Below are positions 20,942-29,468 of a DNA stretch of 64,000 nt, in pieces. Location: positions 1-64,000 of the forward strand of contig NZ_BCUS01000007.1 of NCBI RefSeq assembly GCF_001591345.1, given 5' to 3'. Position 1 is the stretch's first letter. Each line of letters starts with the position of its first letter. The notes below the pieces were generated by a model, which worked only from the letters and a program-made list of their open reading frames with translations, was not told the DNA's origin and ran no database searches. The translations under genes and the position numbers were made by a program. This DNA comes from Variovorax boronicumulans NBRC 103145. Lineage in GTDB: Bacteria > Pseudomonadota > Gammaproteobacteria > Burkholderiales > Burkholderiaceae_C.

Positions 20942-22141
20942 TCAGGCCACGGCCGCTTCGGCATGCAGCGCCTCGACCTGCTCGTGCGCGTAGCCCAGCT
21001 CGGCCAGCAGCGCGCGCGTGTGCTCGCCCAGCGTCGGTGGATGCAGTCGCACGCCCAGCCGCTCGCCGCCGAGCGTGATCGGGAACAGCGTGGTCTGCGC
21101 CATCTCGCCGGCCCGCTCGCCGTCGGGCAGGCGGATGTCCGCGAGGCCGCCGGTGGCCTTCAGGTGCGGATCGGCATACAGGTCTTCGGGCCGCGTGATC
21201 GGCGCGAACGGCAGGCCGCGCGCCTCGAAGATCGCCGACAGCTCGGCGGCCGAACGGTCGGCCAGGCGCGTGCGCAACGCGGCCAGCAAGGTCGGGCGCA
21301 GGCGCACGCGGTCGTTGTTGGTCTGCAGCGTGGCGTCGGCCTTCAGGTCGTCGAAGCCCAGCGCATCGCAGAAGGTCTTCCATTGCGCGTCGCTCACGGC
21401 CGCCAGGAAGATCTGCTCGCCGTCCTTCACGGTGAACACGTCGTACAGCGCCCAGGCCGAGATGCGCTCGGGCATCGGCGCCGCCGCCTGCCCCGTGATG
21501 GCGTACTGCAACATGTGCTGGCCGACCAGGAACACGTTGTTCTCGAACAGCGCCGACTGCACCTCCTGCCCCAGGCCGGTTTCGGCGCGCTGCATCAGCG
21601 CGGCGATGGCGCCGATGGCGCCGAACATGCCGCCCATGATGTCGTTCACGCTGCTGCCCGCACGCAGCGGATCGCCGGGGCGCCCCGTCATGTACGCGAG
21701 CCCGCCCATCATCTGCACCACCTCGTCGAGCGCGGTGCGGTGCTCGTAGGGGCCGGGCAGGAAGCCCGTGTGGTTCACGTACACGAGGCGCGGATTGAGC
21801 TTGCCCAGCGCGGCATAGCCCAGGCCGTACTTGTCCATCGTGCCGGGGCGGAAGTTCTGCGCCACCACGTCGGCCGTGGCACACAGGCGCAGCGCGGCCT
21901 CGAGCCCCTGCGGATGGCGCAGGTCGAGCGCGATGCTCTTCTTGTTGCGGTTGAACATCGGGAAGAAGCCCGCGCCCGCGCCCAGCAAATGCCGCGTGCG
22001 GTCGCCGTCGATGGGCTCGACCTTGATGACCTCGGCGCCCAGGTCGGCCAGCACCATGCCGCAGGTCGGCCCCATGACCATGTGCGTGAACTCGACCACG
22101 CGGATGCCCGCGAGCGGCAGGCGTTTGGCTTCGGTGCTCAT
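20942..22141 (-). CDS. CaiB/BaiF family class III CoA-transferase
   Basis: Moves CoA between carboxylic acids. It has 399 residues from the ATG at 22141 (MSTEAKRLPLAGIRVVEF). The family opening RVVEFTHMVMGPTCGMVLADLGAEVIKVE, the RNKKSIALDL strand and the expected catalytic aspartate D139 (in RTALDE) are present. The ATG overlaps the stop of the upstream lyase (ATGA), a sign of coupled translation. With the lyase it would activate a dicarboxylic acid to its CoA ester, then split it; citramalate, itaconate or hydroxymethylglutarate are candidate substrates by family precedent, none shown by sequence. Confidence 0.9.
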   Translation of the reverse strand: MSTEAKRLPLAGIRVVEFTHMVMGPTCGMVLADLGAEVIKVEPIDGDRTRHLLGAGAGFFPMFNRNKKSIALDLRHPQGLEAALRLCATADVVAQNFRPGTMDKYGLGYAALGKLNPRLVYVNHTGFLPGPYEHRTALDEVVQMMGGLAYMTGRPGDPLRAGSSVNDIMGGMFGAIGAIAALMQRAETGLGQEVQSALFENNVFLVGQHMLQYAITGQAAAPMPERISAWALYDVFTVKDGEQIFLAAVSDAQWKTFCDALGFDDLKADATLQTNNDRVRLRPTLLAALRTRLADRSAAELSAIFEARGLPFAPITRPEDLYADPHLKATGGLADIRLPDGERAGEMAQTTLFPITLGGERLGVRLHPPTLGEHTRALLAELGYAHEQVEALHAEAAVA

Positions 22142-23085
22142 GCGGCGACGCCTTCCGCCGGTGCAAAGGTCTTCGGAAAGCCCGCACGCCACACCGTGCC
22201 CTGCAGCGTCTCGCCGTCGAGCCAGCCGGCCACGCGCTTCCTCAGATCGAGCAGCTTCGGCAGATCGACCCCCGTCTGCACGCCCATGCTCTCGAGCATG
22301 AAGACGAGGTCTTCGGTGTCGACATTGCCGCTCGCGCCCGGCGCATGCGGACAACCGCCGATGCCGGCCAGGCACGCATCGAAGCGCGTGATGCCGACCT
22401 CCAGCGCGGCGTACACATTGGCCAGGCCCAGCCCGCGCGTGTCGTGGAAATGCCCGCACCACAGGCGGTCGCCCGCGATGCGCAGTGCGCGCTCGAACAG
22501 GCTGCGCACCATGGCCGGATCGGCGTAGCCCACCGTGTCGGCCAGACTCACGCGGTCGGCGCCCGCGTCGAGCAGCGCCTGCATCAGGCGCAGCACCTCG
22601 TCGGGGTCGACGTGGCCCTGCAGCGTGCAGCCGAAGGCCGTGCCCACGCCGCCGTCGATCAGCGTCTTCGAGCCCGCCGCGTCGCGCGCCGCGCGGATGC
22701 GGCCGACCTCGGCCACCACCTCGTCGGGCGTCTTGCGCAGGTTGGCCAGGCTGTGCGCGTGGCTGGCCGACAGCGGCACCATCATCAGATCGGCCTCGCC
22801 CGCGATGGCGCGCTCGGCGCCCTTCAGGTTGGGCACGAGCACCGAGGCAAAGAGCCCCGGCAGCGTCTTCGCAAAGGCCAGCAGCTCGGCCGTGTCGGCC
22901 AGCTGCGGCAGCAGGTGCGCCGGCACGAACGAGCCGACCTCGATCTCGCGCTGGCCGGCCGCGTGCGCGTCGCGAATCCATTCGAGCTTGTGCGCCGTGG
23001 GCAGCACGCGGGCGATGCTTTGCAGCCCGTCGCGCAGGCCCACTTCGCGGACGACCGCGCGCGGCGGCAGGAAGGCGTGAATCAA
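22138..23085 (-). CDS. Hydroxymethylglutaryl-CoA lyase-like enzyme
   Basis: HMGL-like aldolase of 315 residues. Metal and active-site parts are REVGLRDGLQ, ASHAHSLAN, HFHDTRG and the signature GIGGCPHAPGASGN with the active-site cysteine. The enzyme would cleave a 3-hydroxy-3-methyl-acyl-CoA to acetyl-CoA plus a keto acid. No suitable ATG exists; a TTG at 23085 with GGAG eight bases upstream gives the normal family length. Longer frames run through the divergent LysR gene and lack conservation. First gene of the lyase/CoA-transferase/Bug operon, which is divergent from lysR and probably controlled by it. Confidence 0.88.
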   Translation of the reverse strand: MIHAFLPPRAVVREVGLRDGLQSIARVLPTAHKLEWIRDAHAAGQREIEVGSFVPAHLLPQLADTAELLAFAKTLPGLFASVLVPNLKGAERAIAGEADLMMVPLSASHAHSLANLRKTPDEVVAEVGRIRAARDAAGSKTLIDGGVGTAFGCTLQGHVDPDEVLRLMQALLDAGADRVSLADTVGYADPAMVRSLFERALRIAGDRLWCGHFHDTRGLGLANVYAALEVGITRFDACLAGIGGCPHAPGASGNVDTEDLVFMLESMGVQTGVDLPKLLDLRKRVAGWLDGETLQGTVWRAGFPKTFAPAEGVAA

Positions 23086-23154
23086 GAGCGTGTCTCCGTC
23101 GTGAGGGAATGACGCCGATCGTAGAAGTTCCGATTCAGTCCTGAAGGTATATTT

Positions 23155-23173
23155 TGGAAGCCGTTTGCTTCCA
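23155..23173. promoter_or_regulatory. Inverted repeat in the divergent LysR promoter region
   Basis: Arms TGGAAGC and GCTTCCA flank CGTTT (19 bp in all), containing the T-N11-A pattern preferred by LysR-type regulators. The site ends 12 bp before the lysR ATG and lies 70 bp upstream of the lyase TTG. This is where such a regulator both represses itself and activates the divergent operon. Confidence 0.65.
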
Positions 23174-23185
23174 GATTGGAACTTC

Positions 23186-24103
23186 ATGAGAGACCTCGAC
23201 CTGACCACCCTGCGCCTGTTCGTCGCCGTCTGCGACAGCCGCAGCATCGCGCGCGCGGGCGAGCAAGCCAACATCGTCGGCTCGGCGATCAGCAAGCGCC
23301 TGGCCCAGCTCGAAGACACGGTCGGCACGCCGCTGCTGCTGCGCAAGCGCCGCGGCGTGGTGCCCACGCCGGCCGGCGAAACGCTGCTCGAACACGCGCG
23401 CGCCATGCTCGGCAGCGCCACCCGCATCGAGCGCGACATGGCCGCCTACGCGGGCGGCGCGCGCGGGCATGTGCGCATCCTGGCGTCGGCCTCGGTCATG
23501 GCCGAGTCGCTGGCCGAGGACGTGGCGGGCTTCCTGCAAGACCCGGCGCACCGCAACATCCGCGTCGACATGGAAGAGCGCGTGAGCCCCGAGATCGTGC
23601 GCGGCATCCGCGAGGGCATCGCGTCCATCGGCCTGTGCTGGGACGCGGCCGACCTCGACGGGCTGGAGCGGCGCGACTACCGCTCCGACCACCTGGCCAT
23701 CGTGGCCCACCCGTCGCACCCCGTGGCCCGCCACAACGCGGTGCGCTTCGAGCAGGTGCTCGACCACGAATTCGTCGGCATGCCCGCGCTCAGCGCCGTG
23801 CAGTTGATGCTGGCGCGCGAAGCGGCCGTGGCCGGCAAGCCGCTCGTGTACCGCGTGCTGGTGTCCAACTTCGACGCCGCGCTGCGCGTGGTGCGCGCCG
23901 GGCTGGCCATCAGCGTGGTGCCGGCGGAGGTCGCCCGGCCCTTCACCGAGGCCTTCGGGCTGCGGCTGATGCCGCTCACCGACGACTGGGCGCGCCGGCG
24001 TTTCGCGATCTGCTTTCGCAGCGAGGCGGCGCTGTCGCCCTCGGCCCAACTGCTGGTCGCGCACCTCGAGCGCTGCGCCACGGACCGCGGCGAAGTCACC
24101 TGA
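23186..24103 (+). CDS. LysR-family transcriptional regulator
   Basis: DNA-binding regulator of 305 residues. The winged helix-turn-helix occupies residues 1-60 (MRDLDLTTLRLFVAVCDSRS, then ISKRLAQLEDTVGTPLLLRKRRG). The rest is the type 2 periplasmic-binding-like effector domain. The ATG at 23186 is chosen over an in-frame ATG seven codons earlier because LTTRs begin just before the LDLTTLRLF helix. It is divergent from the lyase/CoA-transferase/Bug operon, with a palindromic site between, so it probably senses that pathway's acid or CoA ester. The ligand cannot be read from the sequence. Confidence 0.93.
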   Translation: MRDLDLTTLRLFVAVCDSRSIARAGEQANIVGSAISKRLAQLEDTVGTPLLLRKRRGVVPTPAGETLLEHARAMLGSATRIERDMAAYAGGARGHVRILASASVMAESLAEDVAGFLQDPAHRNIRVDMEERVSPEIVRGIREGIASIGLCWDAADLDGLERRDYRSDHLAIVAHPSHPVARHNAVRFEQVLDHEFVGMPALSAVQLMLAREAAVAGKPLVYRVLVSNFDAALRVVRAGLAISVVPAEVARPFTEAFGLRLMPLTDDWARRRFAICFRSEAALSPSAQLLVAHLERCATDRGEVT

Positions 24104-24223
24104 TTCGTCCGATATCAGAAACTATTCATTGTGCTGGCGGTGGTTTTTGTTTCGTTTCGCGCAACCTAACATCCGGTCTGTTCACGCTGTCACCCTCAAC
24201 CTCATCGACCGAAAGACACCGCC

Positions 24224-25123
24224 ATGTTCCGCAGAACCCTCGTTGCCGCCGCCGCCCTGTCCGCCGCCTTCGCCCTCTCGCCCTTCGCCGCCCAGGCGGC
24301 CCAGCCGCTGAAGATCGACGTCTACAACCCCGGCACGAAGTCTATGTTCCCCGTGTCGTCGGTGCTGGTCGCCGGCGCCACCGATGCCGTGCTGGTCGAC
24401 GCCCAGTTCCAGCGCAACGACGCGCAGGCGCTGGTGCAGAAGATCAAGGACAGCGGCAAGAAGCTGACCACGGTCTACATCAGCCACAGCGACCCCGACT
24501 ACTACTTCGGCCTGGACGTGATCCGCGCCGCCTTCCCCGACGCGAAGATCGTCGCCACGCCGCAGACCGTGGCCGCCATCCAGGCCTCCAAGGACGGCAA
24601 GCTCGCGCACTGGGGCCCGATCCTCAAGGACAACGCGCCCCAGGCGCTGGTGGTGCCCGAGCCGCTGGCCGGCGACAGCCTCGTGCTCGAAGGCAAGAAG
24701 ATCCAGGTCGTCGGCCTGGGCGGCCCCTCGCCCGCGCGCACCTTCGCGTGGATTCCCTCGCTGAAGGCGGTGGTCGGCGGCATTCCGGTGTCGGCCAACA
24801 TCCACGTCTGGGTGGCCGACACGCAGACGGTGCAGTCGCGCCGCGACTGGCTCAAGACCCTCGACCGCATCGCCGCGCTGCACCCCAAGACCGTGGTGCC
24901 CGGCCACTACCTGCCCAACGCCGACGGCTCGGCGCCCTACACCGTGGCCTCGGTGAAGTTCACGCGCGACTACCTGAAGGCCTTCGAGACCGAAGCAACG
25001 AAAGCCAAGGACTCGGCCGCGCTGATCGCCGCCATGAAGCAGCGCTACCCGAAGCTCGAGGACGCCTCGTCGCTCGAGCTCGGCGCCAAGGTCATCAAGG
25101 GAGAAATGAAGTGGCCGCAATGA
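24224..25123 (+). CDS. Secreted MBL-fold protein with a degenerate metal motif
   Basis: A 299-residue protein with a Sec signal peptide (residues 1-26, ending AAQAA) and a metallo-beta-lactamase fold. The normal HxHxDH metal motif is replaced by H88-S-D-P-D92-Y in ISHSDPDYYFG, so at least two usual ligands are changed, while GLGGPSPA and the VVPGH histidine toward the C-terminus remain. Either it binds one metal or it uses a different ligand set. Its stop overlaps the start of the DsbA-like gene (ATGA), indicating paired expression. Function unknown; the fold call is good and the activity uncertain. Confidence 0.8.
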   Translation: MFRRTLVAAAALSAAFALSPFAAQAAQPLKIDVYNPGTKSMFPVSSVLVAGATDAVLVDAQFQRNDAQALVQKIKDSGKKLTTVYISHSDPDYYFGLDVIRAAFPDAKIVATPQTVAAIQASKDGKLAHWGPILKDNAPQALVVPEPLAGDSLVLEGKKIQVVGLGGPSPARTFAWIPSLKAVVGGIPVSANIHVWVADTQTVQSRRDWLKTLDRIAALHPKTVVPGHYLPNADGSAPYTVASVKFTRDYLKAFETEATKAKDSAALIAAMKQRYPKLEDASSLELGAKVIKGEMKWPQ

Positions 25124-25842
25124 ACGCGAGCAGCAGCAACGGCGACACCGCCACCCTGCACTGCATCTTCGATCCGCTGTGCGGCTGGTGCTACGCCGCC
25201 GCGCCGCTGGTCGAGGCCGCGCGCACCGTGCCGGGCCTGCGCATCGAGCTCCACGCCGGCGGCATGATGACCGGCGCCAACCGCCGCCCCATCACGCCGC
25301 AGTGGCGCGACTACGTGATCCCGCACGACAAGCGCATCGCCGAACTCACGGGCCAGCCCTTTGGCGAGGCCTACTTCGAAGGCCTGCTGCGCGACACCGG
25401 TGCGGTGATGGACTCCGAACCGCCGATCACCGCCATCCTCGCGGCCGAGTCGCTGCGCGCGGGCGGTGGGCTGGACATGGCGCACCGCGTGCAGCAGGCG
25501 CACTATGTCGAAGGCCGGCGCATCGCGGAGGCCGGCGTGCTCGCCGAACTGGCGGCCGAACTCGGCTTCGACGCCGACGCCTTCGCCGCGGCCTTCGCGC
25601 AGCACACGGGCGACGCCACCGCACGGCACATCGCCGCGAGCCGCGACCTGCTGCAGCGCGCGGGCGGCCAGGGCTTTCCGACCTTCGTGCTGGCGCAGGC
25701 CGACGGCAGCGCAGGCCGCATCGACATCGGGCCGTGGCTGGGGCGTGTCGACGACTGGAAGGCGCAGCTCGCCACCTTCGTGGCGCCGGCGCCTTCTGCA
25801 ACTGCACCCGAAGCCTGCGGCCCCGACGGCTGCGCGATCTAG
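25120..25842 (+). CDS. DsbA-family thiol oxidoreductase-like protein (FrnE group)
   Basis: Thioredoxin-fold protein of 240 residues from the ATG at 25120. The active-site dithiol is C21-G-W-C24 in FDPLCGWCYA, and the cis-proline loop is GFPTFVL near residue 183. The helical insert resembles FrnE/polyketide-type DsbA proteins. There is no signal peptide, so it probably acts in the cytoplasm, unlike its secreted MBL neighbour whose stop it overlaps. A second cysteine pair sits at the very end (ACGPDGCAI). The last four bases overlap the 3' end of the convergent monooxygenase-like gene at CTAG. Confidence 0.88.
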   Translation: MNASSSNGDTATLHCIFDPLCGWCYAAAPLVEAARTVPGLRIELHAGGMMTGANRRPITPQWRDYVIPHDKRIAELTGQPFGEAYFEGLLRDTGAVMDSEPPITAILAAESLRAGGGLDMAHRVQQAHYVEGRRIAEAGVLAELAAELGFDADAFAAAFAQHTGDATARHIAASRDLLQRAGGQGFPTFVLAQADGSAGRIDIGPWLGRVDDWKAQLATFVAPAPSATAPEACGPDGCAI

Positions 25843-26138
25843 GCAACCTTCTCCAGGAACACCAGCCGGATCGGCGCGCCCAGCAGTTCGTCGAACCGCT
25901 TTTCGAAGGCCTGGAAATACGGCGTGGCAAAGTGCGCGTCCAGCGCGGCCTGGTCCTGGAACGACTCGCGCATGTAGAAGCTGCCTGGCTCGTCGCGCAG
26001 TTCGAACAAGGTGTAGTCGAGGCAGCCGGGCTCTTGCCGTGTGGGCGCCACCAGCGCGCTCAAGGCGTCGCGCAGCGCCTCGCGCTGGCCGGTCTTGGCC
26101 TTCAGAACGGCGATGCTGATGAGGGGCGTGGTGCTCAT
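25839..26138 (-). CDS. ABM-domain (quinol monooxygenase-like) protein
   Basis: Small dimeric alpha-beta barrel protein of 99 residues of the antibiotic-biosynthesis-monooxygenase superfamily. It starts MSTTPLISIAVLKAKTGQ and has the family stretch EPGCLDYTLFE and SFYMRESFQDQAALDAHF. Members oxidise quinols or act as stress proteins; YgiN is the E. coli example. The ATG at 26138 is preferred over an in-frame ATG 29 codons earlier that adds a non-conserved lead. It is a single gene convergent with the DsbA-like gene, with the two stop codons overlapping at CTAG. Confidence 0.88.
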   Translation of the reverse strand: MSTTPLISIAVLKAKTGQREALRDALSALVAPTRQEPGCLDYTLFELRDEPGSFYMRESFQDQAALDAHFATPYFQAFEKRFDELLGAPIRLVFLEKVA

Positions 26139-26261
26139 GGGTCGGTGCGTTGTGAAGTTCGGATGCCTGCAGTCTGCGGCGACCCTCGCACATGAAAAAG
26201 CCCCCTCGCCCCGAAACTCCTTCAACCGCCCTTTGAATATCGCGACCGCTTCAAGCGAGCG

Positions 26262-27965
26262 CTACCGGCTGCACTGGAAGCTCGCCGCCTGCGACGCATC
26301 CCCACTCACGTAACGCGGCCACAGCGGCCACTCGCACAGCGGACGCGCGCGGGTCGTCTTGAACGGCGGCTGCACTTCCTGTTCAAGCAATTGCAGCCCG
26401 GCCGGCGCACGTCCGCGCTCGACCCAGTCGGCCAGCGCGCCGAGCATGTCGACGTTGGCCGGTGCGCCGCTGCCCACATGGTCGACACCGGGCGCGGTGT
26501 ACAGGCGCATGAAGCGGTCCACGTTCTCGCGGCCCATGCGTGCCACCACCGACTCGTAATAGCGGATGCCCGCGAACGGGCTCTGCGCGTAGTCGGCCAT
26601 GTGCTCCAGCACCAGCAGCTTGCCGCCGCGCGCATGGAAGGCGCTCAGGTCGGGGTTGGTCGAGTCCATGAGCTGCGACACGGTGGCGATGCGCGCGGCG
26701 AAGTCTTCGGCGCGGTAGTTGCGCACGTCGAGCGACGGATTGCGCGCGTAGAAATACTGCAGCGCGCCGCTGCCGTAGAACCACGCGATGCCGTTGCTCG
26801 GCTGCGGCGGCACGGTCGGTGCGGCGGTGCCGGTCCACCAGGCGTTCCAGCCGCCCATCGACGCGAAGGCCGGCGTGCCTTCGCCGCCAATGCCCCAGCC
26901 CGGGTACTCGGTGACGCCATGCGCCAGCGGCACGGGCGAGCGCCACGGCGAGCGCAGCGTGCGCACCGCCTGCACCTGCGCGTCGTTGAGGCAGTTGTCG
27001 CCGCTCGTGCCCGATGCGCAGCGCAAGGTGGCCGGGTCGAAACGCTGCAGGCAGGCCACCGGGTTCGACACGATGCGGTCGGCCACGCCGTCCGTCGCGT
27101 CGCACGACGCGAGCACCGCGTTGTGCACCAGCTGCACCTGCGCGGGCCGCAGCCAGCCTTCGCCGAAGGTGGCGATGCCGTTGCGCGTGCCCGCATGCTG
27201 CAGACCCGTCCAGTTGATCACCGGCACGCGGCTGAAGATGCCGTCGAAGTCCTGCGGATAGCGCTGCGCCATCGTGAGCGCCTCGCGCCCGCCTTCGGAG
27301 CTGCCCATGAAGTAGAGCTTCTGCGGCGCGTGGCCGTAGGCGCGCTGCGTCAGCGCCACTGCCACGTCGCGCACCTTCTTGTACGAGGCATGCGCGAAAT
27401 TCACGAGCGCCTCGTCGTTGAGCGCAAAGGCCTGCGGCGGCTGGCCCTGCACGTTCTGGTGGCCCGAGTCGGTGCCGTAGGTCACGTAGCCCTGCGCCAG
27501 CGGCGTGGGCAGGTCGAAGCGCGCGGCAGGCACCAGCGCCAGGCCGGTGATCAGCGTGCCGTTGAAGCCTCCGCCGCCGTACTGCACGCTGCGTCCGTTC
27601 CACGCGAGCGGCAGGTTGACCTGGAACAGGATCGGCGGCGCGCTCGCGTCGACCGGTGCGATGCGCCCGAGCACCTTGCAGTACGCGGGCATCGCCGGCG
27701 TGATGCGCGACGCGGGGCTGGGGCCGCGCTCGGCCACGGACAGTGCAGACGCCGGCACGAGCGCTGCCGAGTCGATCGTCGCCGCACCACTGGGCAGGCC
27801 GATGGCGCTCGCCGCCACCGGCGCGGTGAGCGCCGCGCAAGCGGGGGCCGGATCGGCGCCAAGGCCGAGCCGCGTGGGGCCGGTCGGGGCCGTGCCGCAT
27901 GCGGCGAGCAAGGCGGCGGTCGCCAGCATGGCGCCCCCGCTGAACACTGTGTGGGGGATCGCCAT
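26262..27965 (-). CDS. Tannase/feruloyl esterase family lipoprotein
   Basis: Serine esterase of 567 residues with a lipoprotein signal (LLAAC at about 19-23), so it is anchored in the envelope. The catalytic serine lies in GSSEGGREA, the histidine in GVDHVGSG near residue 515. The calcium-binding lid element CDATDGVADRIVSNP matches the CDxxDGxxDG pattern of tannases, feruloyl esterases and MHETases, paired with CLQRFDPATLRC. It would release an aromatic acid (gallate, ferulate or terephthalate-type) from its ester outside the cytoplasm. It is 38 bp after the Liv transporter genes on the same strand, which suggests the released acid is their cargo. Confidence 0.88.
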   Translation of the reverse strand: MAIPHTVFSGGAMLATAALLAACGTAPTGPTRLGLGADPAPACAALTAPVAASAIGLPSGAATIDSAALVPASALSVAERGPSPASRITPAMPAYCKVLGRIAPVDASAPPILFQVNLPLAWNGRSVQYGGGGFNGTLITGLALVPAARFDLPTPLAQGYVTYGTDSGHQNVQGQPPQAFALNDEALVNFAHASYKKVRDVAVALTQRAYGHAPQKLYFMGSSEGGREALTMAQRYPQDFDGIFSRVPVINWTGLQHAGTRNGIATFGEGWLRPAQVQLVHNAVLASCDATDGVADRIVSNPVACLQRFDPATLRCASGTSGDNCLNDAQVQAVRTLRSPWRSPVPLAHGVTEYPGWGIGGEGTPAFASMGGWNAWWTGTAAPTVPPQPSNGIAWFYGSGALQYFYARNPSLDVRNYRAEDFAARIATVSQLMDSTNPDLSAFHARGGKLLVLEHMADYAQSPFAGIRYYESVVARMGRENVDRFMRLYTAPGVDHVGSGAPANVDMLGALADWVERGRAPAGLQLLEQEVQPPFKTTRARPLCEWPLWPRYVSGDASQAASFQCSR

Positions 27966-28003
27966 CTGTCTGTCTCCTGGTTGTTTTTTGTGATCGGCCG
28001 CCG

Positions 28004-28711
28004 CTACCGCGCCACGCCCAGCAGCCGGTCCAGCACCTCCGGCCGCGCACGCAGCGCCGCCGCGGTGTCGGCATGCACGATGGTCCCGTGGTCGAGCACC
28101 ACGGCCTGGTCGGAAATCGCGAGGATCGCCTGCGGGTGCTGCTCCACGATGATCGCGGCCAGCCCCTCGTCACGCGTGATGCGGCGGATGGCGCGCAGCA
28201 GCTCTTCCACGATGATGGGCGCGAGGCCTTCGAGCGGCTCGTCGAGCAGCAGCAGCTTCGGGTTGAGCACCAGCGCGCGGCCCACGGCCAGCATCTGCTG
28301 CTCGCCGCCCGACAGCTGCGTGCCCAGGTTGGTCTTGCGCTCCGCCAGGCGCGGGAACATCTCGTACACGCGCTGCGGGTTCCACTGGCCGGGGCGCTCC
28401 ACGGCCGTCAGGTTCTCGTGCACCGTGAGCGACTTGAAGATGTTGCGCTCCTGCGGCACCCAGCCGATGCCGGCCGCCGCGCGCTGGTGCGGCTGCAGCT
28501 TGTGCAGCGCCGCCTGCCCGCCGAGCGCGATGGTGCCGCCGTGCTGGCGCGTGGCGCCGGCCAGCGTGTTGATGAGCGTGGTCTTGCCCGTGCCGTTGCG
28601 GCCCAGCAGCGCGAGCGTCTGGCCCTCGCCGAGCGTGAAGGCCACGTCGTGCAGCACCACGGCCTCGCCGTAGCCGGCGCTCAGGTTCTCGATGCGCAGC
28701 AGTTCAGACAT
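28004..28711 (-). CDS. livF: Branched-chain amino acid-type ABC transporter ATPase
   Basis: ATP-binding subunit of a Liv-type importer, 235 residues. Walker A is GRNGTGKTT, the signature is LSGGEQQML and Walker B is LLLLDEPLEGL. The start at 28711 is chosen over an ATG two codons earlier because GGAG lies nine bases before it. It overlaps the end of livG by eight bases. With LivG it forms the ATPase pair below the LivH/LivM channel. The partner esterase suggests an aromatic acid rather than an amino acid cargo; Liv-type systems for aromatic acids are known in Burkholderiales. Confidence 0.94.
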   Translation of the reverse strand: MSELLRIENLSAGYGEAVVLHDVAFTLGEGQTLALLGRNGTGKTTLINTLAGATRQHGGTIALGGQAALHKLQPHQRAAAGIGWVPQERNIFKSLTVHENLTAVERPGQWNPQRVYEMFPRLAERKTNLGTQLSGGEQQMLAVGRALVLNPKLLLLDEPLEGLAPIIVEELLRAIRRITRDEGLAAIIVEQHPQAILAISDQAVVLDHGTIVHADTAAALRARPEVLDRLLGVAR

Positions 28712-29468
28712 GGGCATGTTCTCCGTGGCCCAGGTAGACCTCTTTGACCTTCGGGTCGTTGGCGATCGTCTCGGGGTCGCCCTCGGTCAGCAGCGCGCCG
28801 TTGACCAGCACGGTCATGCGGTCGGCGAAGCTGAACACCAGGTCCATGTCGTGCTCGATGAGCAGCACCGACACGTCGGCCGGCAGCGCGGCCACCGTCT
28901 GCAGCAGCTCTTCGCGCTCGCCGGCGGGCACGCCGGCCACGGGCTCGTCGAGCAGCAGCACGCGCGGCTCGCAGGCCAGCGCAATGGCGATCTCCAGCAG
29001 ACGGCGCTTGCCGTAGGCCATGAATTTGGTCTGCTGCTGCGCGACGTCGGCAAGGTGGAACTGCTCCAGCAGTTGCCCGGCCCGCTCGGCGATGCGCTTG
29101 TCCGCACCCAGCGGGCGCCACCATTGCGCGCCGATGCCCTTGTGCTGCGACACCACGAGCGCCAGCGTTTCCAGCGGCGTCATCGAGTCGAAGAGCTGGT
29201 TGATCTGGAAGGTGCGCACCAGCCCGCGCGCCACGCGCTTGTGCGGCGCGAGCGTGGTGATGTCTTCGCCGAGCAGCGAGATGCGGCCTTCGGTGGGCGT
29301 GAGCACGCCGGTCAGCAGGTTGATCAGCGTGGTCTTGCCGGCGCCGTTCGGGCCGATGAGCGCATGGCGTGCGCCACGCTTCAGTTCCATCGTGACGTTG
29401 TTCGTGGCGGTGATGCCGCCGAAGCGCATCACGAGGCCTTGGGTCGAGAGCACGGTGTCGGTGGTCAT
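28704..29468 (-). CDS. livG: Branched-chain amino acid-type ABC transporter ATPase
   Basis: Second ATPase of the Liv-type importer, 254 residues from the ATG at 29468, which overlaps the livM stop (ATGA). Walker A is GPNGAGKTT and Walker B VLLLDEP; the usual LSGG signature is replaced by AYGKRRLLEIA, as is common in LivG proteins. After Walker B comes VAGVPAGERE, the LivG variant of the conserved AGL loop. The protein also carries the GLVRTFQ Q-loop. Its place between livM and livF is standard. Confidence 0.95.
   Translation of the reverse strand: MTTDTVLSTQGLVMRFGGITATNNVTMELKRGARHALIGPNGAGKTTLINLLTGVLTPTEGRISLLGEDITTLAPHKRVARGLVRTFQINQLFDSMTPLETLALVVSQHKGIGAQWWRPLGADKRIAERAGQLLEQFHLADVAQQQTKFMAYGKRRLLEIAIALACEPRVLLLDEPVAGVPAGEREELLQTVAALPADVSVLLIEHDMDLVFSFADRMTVLVNGALLTEGDPETIANDPKVKEVYLGHGEHAHV

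Noticed and set aside
23086-23439. N-terminal extension of the HMG-CoA-lyase gene
   Set aside because: It would overlap the divergent lysR gene and has no family similarity; the TTG start at 23085 with GGAG is better.
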